Source: an uncultured Acidimicrobiaceae bacterium (lineage in GTDB: Bacteria > Actinomycetota > Acidimicrobiia > Acidimicrobiales > Bog-793). From it: a DNA stretch of 15,725 nt. The DNA lies in NCBI GenBank assembly GCA_903907185.1, contig CAIVND010000177.1, positions 1 to 15,725 on the forward strand. The letters are read 5' to 3'. Made by a program: the position numbers and the translations under genes. The first letter of the stretch is position 1. The number at the start of each line of letters is the position of its first letter. This document shows positions 1 to 7,677 of this stretch, piece after piece. A model generated the notes under the pieces. That model ran no database searches. It saw only the letters and a list, made by a program, of their open reading frames with translations, and had not been told where the DNA came from.

Positions 1-781
1 GCTCGCCCGGGCGAGCTGCTGACTCCTTACGGCCCTCGATAAGTTTCAGCGCAGCATCAATATGCGCCTGTGGTTTACGGGTGCGCGCGGGTGCGCCGCG
101 GCGAAGCCACGCGAGCTCTCGTCGAGCGAGGTTTGCGCGCGTCGACTCCTGTGCAACCGCTACCTCTTCGCGCACCGCCTTGGCATCGAGGTAGGAGGCA
201 TAACCACCGGTGTGCACGTGACAGTGCCCCCGATCGAGCTCCACCATTCGGTTCACCACTCGATCGAGAAGGTGACGATCATGCGAGACGATCACCAGTC
301 CACCGCGAAAGCTCGCGAGACGCTGTTCGAGCCAGTCCACCGCGGCTAGATCGAGATGGTTCGTTGGCTCATCGAGAATCAAAAGGTCGCTTGGTTGTGC
401 GAGAACCTGTGCGAGGGCGACTCGTTTTGCCTGTCCCCCGGAGAGCTCAGCAACGTCGCGATCAACGATCGACCCGAGACCTAGACGTTCGAGGATCGCA
501 CGTGACTCCCAACCTTCGCCTACCGCTTGCAGAACAGTACCGGCGGGCAGGGAGGGCTCTTGGATGAGATAGCCAACGCGAGTATTTCGTCCACGAAGCA
601 CCTGTCCGCTGTCGGGCTTGAGCTCTCCCGCCATGACACGGAGCAAGGTTGACTTACCCGTTCCATTGATCCCGACGACGCCGATACGATCACCGTCGCT
701 AACGGTCAGCGAACAGTCAGCGAACAGTACGCGTGTGGAAAGCCGGGCATTTACCCTTTGAAGATCGACGAGGATTGCCAC
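1..781 (-). CDS. ABC-F family ATP-binding protein (3' end off window)
   Basis: This is the N-terminal 260 codons of a soluble, duplicated ABC ATPase of the ABC-F family, whose members act on ribosomes (translation factors or antibiotic protection) rather than in membranes. Visible motifs are Walker A GINGTGKST at residues 37-45, signature LSGGQ at 113-117, Walker B LLILDEPTNHLD around 133-144 and the switch His in VSHDRH. It continues into the charged inter-domain linker, which has the family hallmark RRELAWLRRGAPARTRK around 220-236, typical of the Uup-like branch. The second ABC domain lies beyond the left edge. The GTG start at 781 is chosen because an in-frame TAG lies only four codons upstream and the protein begins with the usual short lead into LVDLQRVNARL. 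It is divergent from the FKBP gene across about 100 bp. The specific subfamily cannot be named from half a protein. Confidence 0.93.
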   Translation of the reverse strand, partial: MAILVDLQRVNARLSTRVLFADCSLTVSDGDRIGVVGINGTGKSTLLRVMAGELKPDSGQVLRGRNTRVGYLIQEPSLPAGTVLQAVGEGWESRAILERLGLGSIVDRDVAELSGGQAKRVALAQVLAQPSDLLILDEPTNHLDLAAVDWLEQRLASFRGGLVIVSHDRHLLDRVVNRMVELDRGHCHVHTGGYASYLDAKAVREEVAVAQESTRANLARRELAWLRRGAPARTRKPQAHIDAALKLIEGRKESAARPGE

Positions 782-871
782 AGCACAGCCAGCCTACCGG
801 CCACGCCCTCGCCACCTCTGCGGGGATCCTCGTGCAGGGGCTTGGGTGTGCCTACTCACAGTGACGTGACG

Positions 872-884
872 TATTGTTTGGACC
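872..884 (+). promoter_or_regulatory. Candidate leaderless promoter (-10) of FKBP gene
   Basis: TATTGT at 872-877 is followed by 7 nt and then the ATG at 885. There is no Shine-Dalgarno-like purine run before the ATG. This TAnnnT-N6/7-ATG geometry is the established signature of leaderless transcription in actinobacteria. No convincing -35 hexamer is visible. Confidence 0.42.
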
Positions 885-1262
885 ATGAGCAACGACACCA
901 AACCCGAAGTCAACATCCCGACCACCGATGCACCCGCGGACCTTGTTCTCGAAGATGAGGTCGTCGGCACCGGCGCTGAGGCAACCAGCGGGCACACCGT
1001 TGAGGTCCACTACGTCGGCGTCTCCTGGTCCGACGGTAACCAATTCGACGCCTCGTGGGATCGAGACGAGACCTTCAGCTTCCACCTTGGAGCCGGTCAT
1101 GTGATTCCCGGGTGGGAGCAGGGTGTTGAAGGCATGCGCGAAGGCGGTCGTCGTCGGATGACGATTCCGCCGGCACTCGGTTACGGCTCAAGCGGCGCTG
1201 GTGGCGTGATCAAGCCGAACGAGACGCTCGTCTTCGTCGTTGATCTCATTAGCGTTCACTAA
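885..1262 (+). CDS. FKBP-type peptidyl-prolyl cis-trans isomerase
   Basis: This is a single-domain FK506-binding protein of 125 aa that catalyses cis-trans isomerisation of prolyl peptide bonds. An approximately 18-residue acidic, low-complexity N-terminus precedes the FKBP fold. The pocket residues expected for the family are present: Y43 (VHYVG), F54-D55 (QFDASW), V73-I74 and W77 (HVIPGWEQG), Y100 (LGYGS) and F117 (LVFVVDL). There is no signal peptide or lipobox, so a cytosolic location is likely. It is monocistronic: the ABC-F gene diverges upstream and the PspC gene converges downstream. The 83-bp convergent gap after it contains only a weak hairpin (CGGTC/GACCG) with no T run. The family assignment is firm; the substrate is unknown. 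Confidence 0.95.
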   Translation: MSNDTKPEVNIPTTDAPADLVLEDEVVGTGAEATSGHTVEVHYVGVSWSDGNQFDASWDRDETFSFHLGAGHVIPGWEQGVEGMREGGRRRMTIPPALGYGSSGAGGVIKPNETLVFVVDLISVH

Positions 1263-1345
1263 CCGCACCAAGTACTCCTCACCTTTCAATCCTGCCGGTC
1301 GCCCAAGGACCGCAGACCGATCCACGACCGACCATTCCGATCCAT

Positions 1346-2353
1346 TTAGTTGGCGCCGAAGGTCGACCCGCGGTCCACTTGGATGTGTCCGAATCCAACT
1401 TCCGCATCGATCGAAAGGTGCGGTGCTCTTCGCAGTTGTGTGGGGCTCAGGCCACTTGGAAGCACCTGGAAAGTTCCTGTTGAAAACGAATTCGGGCCAT
1501 TGTCATATGAGATCGAACCGATTCCGACGTGCGTCTTCACATTGACGACCGCATTCATCGGCACCTCAATGATTAACTCTCCAACGGCGACTGACGCTGC
1601 GAGAGCAAACCCGGAGGCCGGGAACTTTACTGCCGTCAGATCGACCGTCGAAGCGCCGAACTCTGTGCGATACACGTGAACGGTCTCCGAGATTGACGAC
1701 GGCTGCCAGAGCCGAGTACCGGTCCCCCCAGCCATAGAAACTCCTGTCGAATCCAGCACTCCGAAAAATACTGCGGCGAATAAAATCACCAGACTCGATA
1801 GCAAAAGAAAGACGCCAGCGACTGCCTTGCCGAGCGACATCCGTCGCCGTTCGGAGCGGAGCACGAGAATGGCAAGGACGCCGATATAGATCAACCAGAG
1901 GACACCAGTCCCAATGCCGAGGCGCGGAATACGGCCAAACGTCGCGCTAGCGATTAGTGCAAGCGCTACCAGCGACAGGCCGAGCGCGATGGACAACCAG
2001 CGCGGGTGCGGCTCATGTTCATGCGCGATTCCCACCTCGTCTTCAGCACTCGGCAGGAGAATCCACATCGCAACATAGACAGCGATACCGAAGCCCCACA
2101 GGCAGCTAAGGATGACGAATACAACACGCACGACTGTCGGTTCGATGGCCAAACGCTCGGCGATCCCCCCAGCGACCCCGCCGATCATCCGGTGGGTGAC
2201 GCTTCGGCGCAGATGCGACCTCTGGCTTAAAGGATCGGGAGATCCAGCTGTCGTTTCGCCGTCGCTGATCGATGGCTCGTCGTTCGATGGAGTGCCGTCG
2301 ACACCGCCAGGATCTTTCGGAGTTGGAACCATGCCTTCGCTGTCTGAGTTCAT
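1346..2353 (-). CDS. PspC-domain membrane protein with LiaF-like C-terminal domain
   Basis: The protein has 335 aa. An acidic, Ser/Pro-rich cytoplasmic N-terminus (1-45) precedes a PspC domain at about 48-103, with the hallmark GGVAGGIAERL and a hydrophobic segment ending in the WILLP motif. Three further membrane segments follow at about 118-138, 149-166 and 177-199. The C-terminal part (about 210-335) is Gly/Thr-rich and beta-strand-like (FGASTVDLT, VAVGELIIEVP, VGIGSISY), resembling the LiaF/cell-wall-active antibiotic response domain. LiaF-type proteins restrain a partner sensor kinase in envelope-stress systems. Here the gene lies divergent to a kinase that carries its own PspC domain, so a modulatory role is inferred. 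The ATG at 2353 lacks a clear Shine-Dalgarno but sits 6 nt after TACGAT; an internal ATG at codon 8 has a GAAGG sequence before it and is an alternative. Confidence 0.87.
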   Translation of the reverse strand: MNSDSEGMVPTPKDPGGVDGTPSNDEPSISDGETTAGSPDPLSQRSHLRRSVTHRMIGGVAGGIAERLAIEPTVVRVVFVILSCLWGFGIAVYVAMWILLPSAEDEVGIAHEHEPHPRWLSIALGLSLVALALIASATFGRIPRLGIGTGVLWLIYIGVLAILVLRSERRRMSLGKAVAGVFLLLSSLVILFAAVFFGVLDSTGVSMAGGTGTRLWQPSSISETVHVYRTEFGASTVDLTAVKFPASGFALAASVAVGELIIEVPMNAVVNVKTHVGIGSISYDNGPNSFSTGTFQVLPSGLSPTQLRRAPHLSIDAEVGFGHIQVDRGSTFGAN

Positions 2354-2369
2354 AGGGCCATCGTAGGAA
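2354..2369 (-). promoter_or_regulatory. Candidate leaderless promoter (-10) of PspC/LiaF-like gene
   Basis: Read on the minus strand, TACGAT (2369 to 2364... the hexamer lies within 2360-2365 to 2369 depending on counting of the 6-nt gap) is followed by GGCCCT and then the ATG at 2353. There is no Shine-Dalgarno run, which fits the actinobacterial leaderless pattern. A -35 is not obvious. Confidence 0.4.
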
Positions 2370-2430
2370 GAAGAACGTCCCCGATCTGTGGGGATTGACC
2401 CTGAGAGACAGAAGGAGGGTAACCGGCTAC

Positions 2431-2448
2431 CTCAGGGCTATCCCTTAG
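2431..2448. promoter_or_regulatory. Putative response-regulator operator (inverted repeat)
   Basis: CTCAGGG-CTAT-CCCTTAG is an inverted repeat with 7-bp arms, one mismatch and a 4-nt spacer. It lies in the 160-bp divergent region between the PspC/LiaF-like gene and the PspC kinase gene. A related GGG-N4-CCCTTAG element, in the same orientation relative to its minus-strand target, is found at 6768-6781 upstream of the ABC exporter. Binding by the LuxR-type regulator encoded at 3770-4423 is inferred. Confidence 0.4.
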
Positions 2449-2458
2449 TTCTTCAGCG

Positions 2459-2471
2459 GACACTTCGTGTC
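2459..2471. repeat. Short perfect inverted repeat before the kinase gene
   Basis: GACAC-TTC-GTGTC lies about 43 bp upstream of the kinase ATG. It could be a half of an operator or a small hairpin in the kinase 5' region. Function is unknown, and a 5-bp repeat may arise by chance. Confidence 0.25.
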
Positions 2472-2513
2472 AGAATTACCCCATCGACGAGCTGATCGGG
2501 AGGGAGGAAGGCC

Positions 2514-3773
2514 ATGCCGGTAACCACCGCGGATAGACCGACTCTCGGAACTCCACAGCGCCCGTTCCGACGCTCACGCGAAAACGCGGTACTTGGCGGA
2601 GTCGCCGGAGGCATTGCGATCCGTTTCGGAGTGAGCGAGCGGACGATCCGCATCCTCTTCGCTCTCGGCGCACTTGCCGGAGGAGTTGGTCTCCTCGCCT
2701 ATGTCACAACGTGGATCACCGTTCGCCGATCAGGCGAGGATCAATCGATCATCGAACGGCTCACCCGCCATGAAAAGCAACGTCACACAATCTTCGTCAT
2801 CTTTATCGCGATCGTCGTCACCTTGATGTTGTTCCACTCAATTGGTCTCCACCAACTCGGGAGCTTCGCGTGGACCGTCGCCCTCAGTGTGATCGGACTT
2901 TTTGCTGTCTGGCGTGGCACCTCTGCTGACGAGCGCGCAGGCATCGACGCGACAATCAGTGCCGCGCCAATACTTGCGCACACGCCGACCAGTCGACGCG
3001 CGCTCGCAGCGCGAGTCCTCGCAGGAGCGGTACTTATCATCATCGGACTGGTGGTTCTCAGTCGAGTAGGCGGGATTTGGGGTGCCGCTGTTCCCTCGCT
3101 CTTAGGAGCGATCACACTCCTTGGAGGGTTACTCATACTGCTTGCGCCGTGGTGGCTCGAAACTGTTCGCGACCTTTCTCATGAACGGCGCGAACGCGTG
3201 CGTGCAGAGGAACGAGCAACGATGGTCGCCCACCTGCACGACTCTGTCCTACAGACACTCACCCTGATCGAACGCTCAGCGGGCGATGAGCAGGCTGTCC
3301 GACGATTCGCTCGAGGACAAGAGCGTGAACTTCGCAAATGGCTCTTTGACCCCAACCATGCAGGTGAGGCATCGAACCAGGTCGAAACGGTCAGTACGGT
3401 CGCAAAGCGCATTGAGGCCGAGGTCGAAGATGACTACGGCGTGCGGGTTGAGCTCGTCATCGTCGGAGACTGCGCAGTCGATGAACACCTTCTTGCCATG
3501 CTCGCTGCTGGCAAAGAGGCTGCAGTGAACGCGGCAAAATGGTCCGGAGCACCGATCGTGTCGATCTATATCGAGGTCGAGCCCGAGCTGATCACGATGT
3601 TCATCCGCGACACGGGCACAGGATTCGACACAACTCAGGTTGCGAGCGACCGGCACGGGATTGCGTGGTCAATCCGAGGTCGAATGGACCAGCACGGTGG
3701 TCGCACCGTTGTGAAGAGTGAACTGGGGTCGGGCACCGAGATAGAACTCGCGATCCCACGTCGAAAGTTATGA
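2514..3773 (+). CDS. PspC-domain sensor histidine kinase (NarL/LiaS-type)
   Basis: This is a 419-aa membrane kinase. The N-terminus carries a PspC domain (about 17-75, LGGVAGGIAIRFGVS), paralogous to that of the divergent neighbour. Further membrane segments follow at about 92-110, 117-133, 166-187 and 190-213. Almost no extracytoplasmic loop is predicted, so signals are probably sensed in the membrane or through a partner protein. A coiled linker leads to the HisKA_3-type phosphoacceptor motif HLHDSVLQTL with H242. The HATPase domain shows N-box residues E335 and N339, the D-box RDTGTGFD at 365-372 and a G-rich lid around DRHGIAWSIRGRMDQHGG. The start is fixed by a strong GGGAGGGAGG ribosome-binding site 7-8 nt before ATG 2514. 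The stop overlaps the regulator start by ATGA, indicating translational coupling. Confidence 0.93.
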   Translation: MPVTTADRPTLGTPQRPFRRSRENAVLGGVAGGIAIRFGVSERTIRILFALGALAGGVGLLAYVTTWITVRRSGEDQSIIERLTRHEKQRHTIFVIFIAIVVTLMLFHSIGLHQLGSFAWTVALSVIGLFAVWRGTSADERAGIDATISAAPILAHTPTSRRALAARVLAGAVLIIIGLVVLSRVGGIWGAAVPSLLGAITLLGGLLILLAPWWLETVRDLSHERRERVRAEERATMVAHLHDSVLQTLTLIERSAGDEQAVRRFARGQERELRKWLFDPNHAGEASNQVETVSTVAKRIEAEVEDDYGVRVELVIVGDCAVDEHLLAMLAAGKEAAVNAAKWSGAPIVSIYIEVEPELITMFIRDTGTGFDTTQVASDRHGIAWSIRGRMDQHGGRTVVKSELGSGTEIELAIPRRKL

Positions 3774-4423
3774 GCGACCAACCACGAGTCTTTCTCGTCG
3801 ATGATCACGAACTCATGCGAGCAGGAATACGAGCCGAGATCTCGGGCTCGGTGACGATCATCGGTGAGGCAGACGAGGTCGCCGCGGCGATCGATCTCAT
3901 CGGTGAGCGCTGCCCCGACGTTGTTCTGCTCGACGTACACCTTCCTCATGGCGGAGGACTCATGGTGCTCCGTGAGGTTCATCGGACCAACCCGGAGATT
4001 CGCTTCCTTGCACTCTCGGTCTCGGACGCCTCAGAGGACGTCATCTCGATCGTGCGAGCAGGAGCGAGAGGTTATGTGACAAAAAATATCTCAGGCACCG
4101 AGCTCATCGAGGCGATCATGCGCGTCGCTGCAGGCGATGCCGTCTTTTCGCCGCGTCTCGCCGGCTTTGTTCTCGACGCTTTTGCCGGTAGCAAGGGTGA
4201 AGACTTTGTGGCTTCGCTTGATGTCGAACTCGATCAGCTAACGCCACGTGAGCGGCAGGTGTTACGCCTTATCGCACGAGGCTATGCCTATCGCGACATC
4301 GCCGGTGAGCTCGGCATATCAACAAAAACTGTTGAATCGCACGTCTCATCCGTGCTGAGAAAACTCCAGCTTTCAAACCGGCACCAGCTGACCAACTGGG
4401 CATCCGAGCGTGATCTTGGTTGA
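3770..4423 (+). CDS. LuxR/NarL-family response regulator
   Basis: This 217-aa cytosolic DNA-binding regulator is the partner of the overlapping kinase. The receiver domain (about 5-120) has the acidic pair D11-D12, phosphoacceptor D55 (VVLLDVHLP) and K105 (GYVTKNIS). The C-terminal LuxR-type helix-turn-helix (about 157-213) shows LTPRERQVLRLIARG and the recognition-helix sequence ISTKTVESHVSSVLRKL. An approximately 30-residue acidic linker separates the two domains. The 4-bp ATGA overlap with the kinase implies one transcript and matched stoichiometry. It is probably the factor binding the GGG-N4-CCCTTAG elements at 2431-2448 and 6768-6781, which is inferred from gene context only. Downstream, the gene faces the ABC permease gene tail to tail across 78 bp with no strong terminator visible. 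Confidence 0.95.
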   Translation: MSDQPRVFLVDDHELMRAGIRAEISGSVTIIGEADEVAAAIDLIGERCPDVVLLDVHLPHGGGLMVLREVHRTNPEIRFLALSVSDASEDVISIVRAGARGYVTKNISGTELIEAIMRVAAGDAVFSPRLAGFVLDAFAGSKGEDFVASLDVELDQLTPRERQVLRLIARGYAYRDIAGELGISTKTVESHVSSVLRKLQLSNRHQLTNWASERDLG

Positions 4424-4501
4424 CCTAAAGGCCAAGAGTATTGAGAACTGCAGTACTTCCCGCCGAGAGCCACGGACATCGCGGACTCCCCAGCCCATGA
4501 G

Positions 4502-5701
4502 TCACGCGTCCCTCGTCATCATTCTTCGTGCCCCAAGGACCGTCCAGCCGATCAGCCAGGCGAGAATGACGCAGATCGCGACCGTCGTGGACTCTGGAAC
4601 AAGCCCGGAGTTTCCACCACCTCCCCCGGGACCACCACCCCCGCCGCCCAAGACCGGGAGACCTCCAGGCGCAAGATGAGCGGTAGCGAGCCCAACGACC
4701 GCTCGCTGGAGATTGATGAGGTGAGGGATACGCGCCCGAGAGAGAATAGGTGTCATCACCACCTCGAGAACAATCATTAACACCACCGCTGCTGTGCGCT
4801 GGCCAATCAGTGAACCAAGTCCTAACCCAACGACGAAGCCAATGAGGGCTTCGAGTTCAAGCCACAGACCACTTTTGACCATCAACGAGATTGAGGGCGT
4901 CAAGAACTGTCGGGAGTAATCGGGATAATTCATCGTGACGATGAGGTTGGTCGCCTCTCGAATTTGGCTACGCGATGGTTGCGGCGGGTTCTGAATACCG
5001 CCGGGACCCGCGTTGATCGAGGGTCCACCCTTACGTCCCTGTCCACATGGGTAGTAGTTGAGCACCTCCGTAAGCGTCGCAGCATGAGCCGTGGAGTCAT
5101 CGATCCTCACGCCGAAGTTACAGATCACCTCGCTTGCATGGCTCGAGGCCCATCGCTCAAGGCCAGTGTTCGAAAGCCCTGCGGGTACATTCACACCCTG
5201 GTAGCTAAGGGTTGTTGGAGCGGCAAAGACACAGACCGTGCAGACGATGGTGAACCCCACCGCGACGAGAGGCATGATGATCGCGAGTCCAGCGGGGATC
5301 CTGGCCAAGTAGAGCGCCAACCGCGAACGTCCAGTTACCACCTGATGGCGGAACATCCCATCGGTGAGATCTGAAGAGCCCGCGGTGGCCCCCAGCATCG
5401 CCGCGACGATAAAGCCAAAAACATAGAGAACGCCAGAGACCAGGGCGCTATAGATGTCATATCCACCTGCGGGGCCGTAGGTCCTCGGCGCTATTACATG
5501 AAGGATCAATCGGATTACCAAGAACACCGTGGGAATTCCCACGGTGACCAGTGTCAGGGTGACCATGAGGCCGCGTCGCTTGCGCAGCTCCAAGACCCTT
5601 GCGCCAACCATCGCGCCATTCGGGATCCACATCCCTCGGCGATCAGGTGAGACATGGCTCTCGGTACCAGTCGCCTCTTCTTCTGTCGATGCCGTAATCA
5701 T
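4502..5701 (-). CDS. ABC-2 type transporter permease
   Basis: This is a 399-aa membrane protein and the partner of the ATPase encoded just upstream. Membrane segments are predicted at about 45-70, 85-107, 136-160, 282-303, 305-320 and 371-390, the six-helix ABC-2 pattern. A large loop of about 120 residues between the third and fourth segments is probably extracytoplasmic; it contains two Cys (C194, C219) and a Gly/Pro-rich stretch. A second oddity is a Gly run at 352-363, just before the last helix, encoded by a C/G-rich tract near 4614-4650. The ATG at 5701 is preferred over an upstream GTG at 5740 because it overlaps the ATPase stop as ATGA and has GGGAGAG before it. The substrate is unknown; export of a peptide, lipid or antibiotic is typical of such pairs. 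Confidence 0.85.
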   Translation of the reverse strand: MITASTEEEATGTESHVSPDRRGMWIPNGAMVGARVLELRKRRGLMVTLTLVTVGIPTVFLVIRLILHVIAPRTYGPAGGYDIYSALVSGVLYVFGFIVAAMLGATAGSSDLTDGMFRHQVVTGRSRLALYLARIPAGLAIIMPLVAVGFTIVCTVCVFAAPTTLSYQGVNVPAGLSNTGLERWASSHASEVICNFGVRIDDSTAHAATLTEVLNYYPCGQGRKGGPSINAGPGGIQNPPQPSRSQIREATNLIVTMNYPDYSRQFLTPSISLMVKSGLWLELEALIGFVVGLGLGSLIGQRTAAVVLMIVLEVVMTPILSRARIPHLINLQRAVVGLATAHLAPGGLPVLGGGGGGPGGGGGNSGLVPESTTVAICVILAWLIGWTVLGARRMMTRDA

Positions 5702-6675
5702 TGGGTCTCTCCCAGCCTGCTCGTAACCTCTAAGAACCACGACTCCAATGAAGCATGTATCTCTTGGAGCCGGTAGACCGAGATACCGCCCTCCACGAGC
5801 ACTCGGTTGACCTCAGCGATGACGTCGCGTTGGGTCCCGGCCGGCAGCATGATCTTCAGTCCCTGAGCTCCAGTCGTGACAGAGCCACGGTCGAACCTGT
5901 TGTCAATGAGCGACAGTGCTCGATCAGGATCGGCACAATCAACTTCGATCGAGACCGCTGTCCCAGAGAGCAGTTCGGAGATTGCTCCTTGTCGGATGAC
6001 GTTCCCCTGGTCGACGATTGCGACGGCATCACAGGTGCGCTCGATCTCGTCAAGGAGGTGGGATGAGAGAACCACTGTGCGTCCCTCTGCAACCAAAGAG
6101 AGGATCATGTCTCTCATGTCCTGCATTCCCGCAGGATCCAGGCCGTTCATCGGTTCATCGAGGATGAGCAGCTGCGGATCGCCGATCAAACACGCGGCTA
6201 CGCCGAGACGCTGACGCATACCCATTGAGTATTTCGACACCTTGTCGTTTGCACGATGAAGGATGCCGACGCGATCAAGCGCCGAGTCAATTCGACCCCG
6301 TGCCGCTGGCTCCCGAGCTGCCGCCAAAATCTGCAGGTTCTGCCGGCCCGTGAGGTGTCCATGAAATCGAGGTTCGTCGACGATCGCTCCCACTCGAGCC
6401 AGTGCTGCAGCGCGCTGACTCGGGACGGGAAAACCGAGGAGGGACATCGTTCCCCCGTCGGCGCGTGTCAATCCCAAAAGAACCCGAATGAGTGTTGTCT
6501 TGCCAGCTCCGTTCGGTCCGAGATAACCAAATGCACACCCGCGCGGGACGAGGAGCTCGACCCCGTTCACGGCAAGCTTGTCGCCGAATCGTTTCGTAAG
6601 TCCATGAGTCTCAACAGCCCACTCACCATTCGGTTCGTGCCAGGTGGATGAGCTCTCAAGTTGCACTGTCGTCAT
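5698..6675 (-). CDS. ABC-2 type transporter ATP-binding protein
   Basis: This 325-aa ATPase energises the exporter formed with the overlapping permease. Motifs are Walker A GPNGAGKTT (53-61), signature YSMGMRQRL (149-157), Walker B LLILDEP (169-175) followed by MNGLD, and switch H206 (SSHLLDEIE). The usual Q-loop Gln is replaced by acidic residues in AIVDEPRF, as is common in BcrA/CcmA-like exporter ATPases. A C-terminal extension of about 85 residues after the core is typical for this class. ATG 6675 is chosen as the start: AGAGG lies 6 nt upstream, whereas the longer reading begins at a TTG (6708) without support. A putative operator lies about 95-105 bp upstream. Homologues include drug and lantibiotic self-protection exporters; the substrate here is unknown. 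Confidence 0.92.
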   Translation of the reverse strand: MTTVQLESSSTWHEPNGEWAVETHGLTKRFGDKLAVNGVELLVPRGCAFGYLGPNGAGKTTLIRVLLGLTRADGGTMSLLGFPVPSQRAAALARVGAIVDEPRFHGHLTGRQNLQILAAAREPAARGRIDSALDRVGILHRANDKVSKYSMGMRQRLGVAACLIGDPQLLILDEPMNGLDPAGMQDMRDMILSLVAEGRTVVLSSHLLDEIERTCDAVAIVDQGNVIRQGAISELLSGTAVSIEVDCADPDRALSLIDNRFDRGSVTTGAQGLKIMLPAGTQRDVIAEVNRVLVEGGISVYRLQEIHASLESWFLEVTSRLGETQ

Positions 6676-6974
6676 GCGAACCTCTGTCTCTCTTGTCACA
6701 ACCTTCAAGAGCCGTAACTACCGGCCACATCACCAGGATTGTGGATCAACAGTTGGTTTCGCTATTGGGGAAAACCCTTAGCTATTCCCTAGGTGACTCA
6801 TCCGCAAGAAACCGCTGGCTTTGTCGTGCAGAGATGAACTGAGAACTTGCAGATCTCTAAGGTGCGATCTTTGAGGTGCATCGTGAACTTCCATCTCGCG
6901 CTCGAGAGATATGCATTCCAGATTGTGCTGCTGACGGTGATGAGGTACGAACGACGCCAGCGCGGGTGCGACTC
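6676..6974. other. Intergenic region upstream of ABC exporter
   Basis: This 299-bp gap lies between the exporter ATPase start and the end of the nitroreductase-like gene, both on the minus strand. It holds the putative operator at 6764-6787 and probably the exporter promoter, though no convincing -35/-10 pair is seen. The half nearer 6974 shows no gene, RNA or strong terminator that I can support. Confidence 0.6.
6764..6787. promoter_or_regulatory. Putative response-regulator operator upstream of ABC exporter
   Basis: The core GGGG-AAAA-CCCTTAG (6767-6781) matches the GGG-N4-CCCTTAG core of the element at 2431-2448. The match extends as CCCTTAG-Y-T-M-TTC for 11 of 13 positions (6775-6787 versus 2442-2454). 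A hexamer GCTATT also recurs at 6761 and 6781, exactly 20 bp apart. Both copies sit about 95-105 bp before a minus-strand start codon. Control of the exporter by the adjacent two-component system is inferred. Confidence 0.4.
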
Positions 6975-7598
6975 TCAGTCGAAGATCGGCTTACGATCGC
7001 GAGAGCGCTTGAGTTCGAAGAATCCATCAGTACCGGCAACGAGGCGCACACCGTCCCAGAGTTTGCCTGCCTCTTCGCCGACCGGCGCTGGTGTGATCAC
7101 GGGACCAAAGATGGCAACGTCACCGATGTGAATAACGGGAGTACCCACCTCATAACCAACAGCATCCATACCCTGGTGGTGGGAGGTTTTGAGTGCCTCG
7201 TCATAGATGGTGCTTGTTGCGGCATCAGCGAGCGCAGCAGGAAGGCCTGCCTCTTCAAGTGAGGCGGGAACGATCTCGGAGATGTCCTGCTTTTCGAGAT
7301 GAATCCGATTTCCCATCGCGGTGTACAGGGGAAGGAGGGCCTGATTCCCAACCGTCTGTTCCGCTGCAATCAACACCCGCACAGGCCCCCATGCCTTGTC
7401 CATGCGAGCGAGGTACGACTCTGAAAGATCACGGCCCGCGTTAAGTACAGAGAGCGACATAACGTGCCAAGTGGTCTTCACCGGTCGGACCTTCTCCACC
7501 TCAAGCATCCACCGAGAGGTGATCCACGCCCAGGGACACATGGGATCAAACCAAAAGTCGACCTTCTCGGTCTCGCCGGTTGTCTCAGCAGTAGTCAT
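6975..7598 (-). CDS. DsbA-fold mycothiol-dependent nitroreductase-like protein (Rv2466c family)
   Basis: This is a 207-aa thioredoxin/DsbA-fold protein without a signal peptide, so it is cytosolic. The N-terminal VDFWFDPMCPWAW and the following SRWMLEVEKV, HVMSLSVLN and MDKAWGPVRVLIAAEQ blocks are characteristic of the actinobacterial Rv2466c family. These are mycothiol-dependent reductases that reduce nitro compounds and have oxidative-stress roles. The redox motif reads C21-P-W-A24, so the resolving Cys of the CPWC form is absent and a monothiol mechanism using mycothiol is likely. ATG 7598 is the start, with GGGGAG just upstream; the longer reading would begin at a TTG. It lies 79 bp downstream of the Rieske gene on the same strand and is probably co-transcribed, so it may supply or protect reducing power for that enzyme. 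Confidence 0.88.
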   Translation of the reverse strand: MTTAETTGETEKVDFWFDPMCPWAWITSRWMLEVEKVRPVKTTWHVMSLSVLNAGRDLSESYLARMDKAWGPVRVLIAAEQTVGNQALLPLYTAMGNRIHLEKQDISEIVPASLEEAGLPAALADAATSTIYDEALKTSHHQGMDAVGYEVGTPVIHIGDVAIFGPVITPAPVGEEAGKLWDGVRLVAGTDGFFELKRSRDRKPIFD

Positions 7599-7677
7599 CT
7601 TCTCCCCTATCGACGGATGGTGCTGGCTCGTTGGCCACCACAAGTTGCAAGACTACGGGCCGATCTCCGCAATCACG

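Noticed and set aside
707..728. Tandem 11-bp repeat (CAGCGAACAGT twice) within the ABC-F gene.
   Set aside because: The encoded LFADCSLTVSDGD matches the expected first strands of an ABC-F domain and an 11-bp duplication would shift frame, so it is coincidental.
1290..1312. Small hairpin (CGGTC/GACCG) between the convergent FKBP and PspC genes.
   Set aside because: A five-pair stem with no T run is too weak to call a terminator.
4437..4460. Inverted repeat AGTA...TACT after the response regulator gene.
   Set aside because: Arms too short and AT-poor context; not a convincing terminator.
5205..5211. Third copy of the CTAAGGG heptamer, in the permease gene.
   Set aside because: It lies in coding sequence and lacks the N4-CCC partner, so it does not match the putative operator.
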